From positions 1-5,431 of the forward strand of contig CAAFXD010000217.1 in the NCBI GenBank assembly GCA_900766945.1: a stretch of DNA of 5,431 bases. Direction: 5' to 3'. The notes below the pieces were generated by a model. It had not been told where the DNA came from. It saw only the letters and a list, made by a program, of their open reading frames with translations, and searched no databases. This document shows, piece after piece, positions 5,030-5,431 of the stretch (positions are counted from its first letter, which is position 1; every line of letters starts with the position of its first letter). Position numbers and translations under genes: made by a program. This DNA comes from Clostridia bacterium (GTDB lineage Bacteria > Bacillota > Clostridia > Oscillospirales > Acutalibacteraceae).

Positions 5030-5431
5030 TTATTCGTCAAATTGGAACAGCGGGGTTGAGAAGTAGCGGTCGCCGCCGTCGGGCAACAAAACGACAATCG
5101 TTTTGCCTGCATTTTCGGGGCGTTTTGCAATTTCAAACGCCGCCGAAGCCGCCGCACCCGAGGAGATACCGACCAAAACGCCCTCGCGCTTGCCGATGGC
5201 CTTTGCGGTTTCAAATGCCGCCTCGTTGGTGACGGGGAACACCTCGTCATAGATTGTCGTATCCAATACCGCCGGCACAAAGCCCGCGCCGATGCCTTGA
5301 ATTTTATGTGCCCCTGCCGTACCCTGCGACAAAACAGGGGAGGAGGCGGGCTCCACGGCGACAATCTGTACATTCGGATTTTTCTCTTTTAAGTATTTGC
5401 CGACGCCCGTGACGGTGCCGCCCGTGCCGAC
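5030..5431 (-). CDS. cysK: Cysteine synthase A (O-acetylserine sulfhydrylase), C-terminal part; 5' end outside window
   Basis: This is the last 133 residues of a PLP enzyme that makes L-cysteine and acetate from O-acetyl-L-serine and sulfide in the cytosol. The frame is open to the right edge; complete enzymes have about 300-320 residues, so a little over half is missing, including the PLP lysine. Numbered from the first visible codon, GTGGT (2-6) is the PLP phosphate loop. HKIQGIGAGFVPAVLD (42-57) is typical of CysK rather than CysM. GISSGAA (88-94) carries the Ser that contacts the pyridine nitrogen. LPDGGDRYFST (116-126) corresponds to the usual LPDSGERYLST, with Gly for Ser and Asp for Glu. 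The stop is TAA 5032-5030. It is the upstream gene of an apparent operon with the Rrf2 regulator, and any promoter or operator lies beyond the window. Confidence 0.95.
   Translation of the reverse strand, partial: VGTGGTVTGVGKYLKEKNPNVQIVAVEPASSPVLSQGTAGAHKIQGIGAGFVPAVLDTTIYDEVFPVTNEAAFETAKAIGKREGVLVGISSGAAASAAFEIAKRPENAGKTIVVLLPDGGDRYFSTPLFQFDE

Noticed and set aside
5005..5373. 122-codon - strand open frame overlapping cysK
   Set aside because: It is a shifted-frame shadow of cysK, whose own frame carries all the family motifs; the shadow is low-complexity and Arg/Ser/Pro-rich.

Overview
The window looks like chromosomal DNA of a Clostridia-type Firmicute, perhaps of the Oscillospiraceae/Ruminococcaceae kind. 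The basis is strong AGGAG-like ribosome binding sites, sigma-A-like promoters, meso-diaminopimelate dehydrogenase, a three-cysteine Rrf2 regulator next to cysK, and a secreted leucine-rich-repeat protein ending in a dockerin-like module. No taxonomic marker gene is present, so this placement is inference. I found no mobile element, CRISPR array, tRNA or rRNA.

Layout from left to right. (1) Bases 1-1170, + strand: the C-terminal three quarters of a COG2509-type FAD-dependent oxidoreductase whose start lies before the window. (2) Bases 1187-1216: a near-perfect hairpin between two convergent genes, acting as their terminator. (3) Bases 1243-3411, - strand: a 722-residue secreted protein with a signal peptide, about 17 BspA-type LRR units, a beta-rich spacer and a C-terminal duplicated dockerin-like module. 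It has its own promoter. (4) Bases 3537-4517, - strand: meso-diaminopimelate dehydrogenase (ddh), a single-gene unit with its own promoter and a strong hairpin terminator. (5) Bases 4610-5431, - strand: the 3' end of cysteine synthase cysK followed after 21 bases by an Rrf2-family regulator, almost certainly one operon that enters from the right.

How the genes relate. cysK and the Rrf2 gene form a sulfur/cysteine unit in which the regulator probably senses sulfur or Fe-S status, by analogy with CymR and IscR. ddh makes meso-DAP for peptidoglycan and lysine in one step from tetrahydrodipicolinate. The LRR-dockerin protein is a surface or extracellular protein with no functional link to its neighbours that I can see. 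The FAD enzyme is well conserved but has no established reaction.

The genes are mostly ordinary. The less ordinary features are the compact intergenic regions, where the terminator of one unit overlaps the promoter of the next, and the dockerin on an LRR protein with no cellulosomal neighbours. I did not find evidence for a new biological system here.
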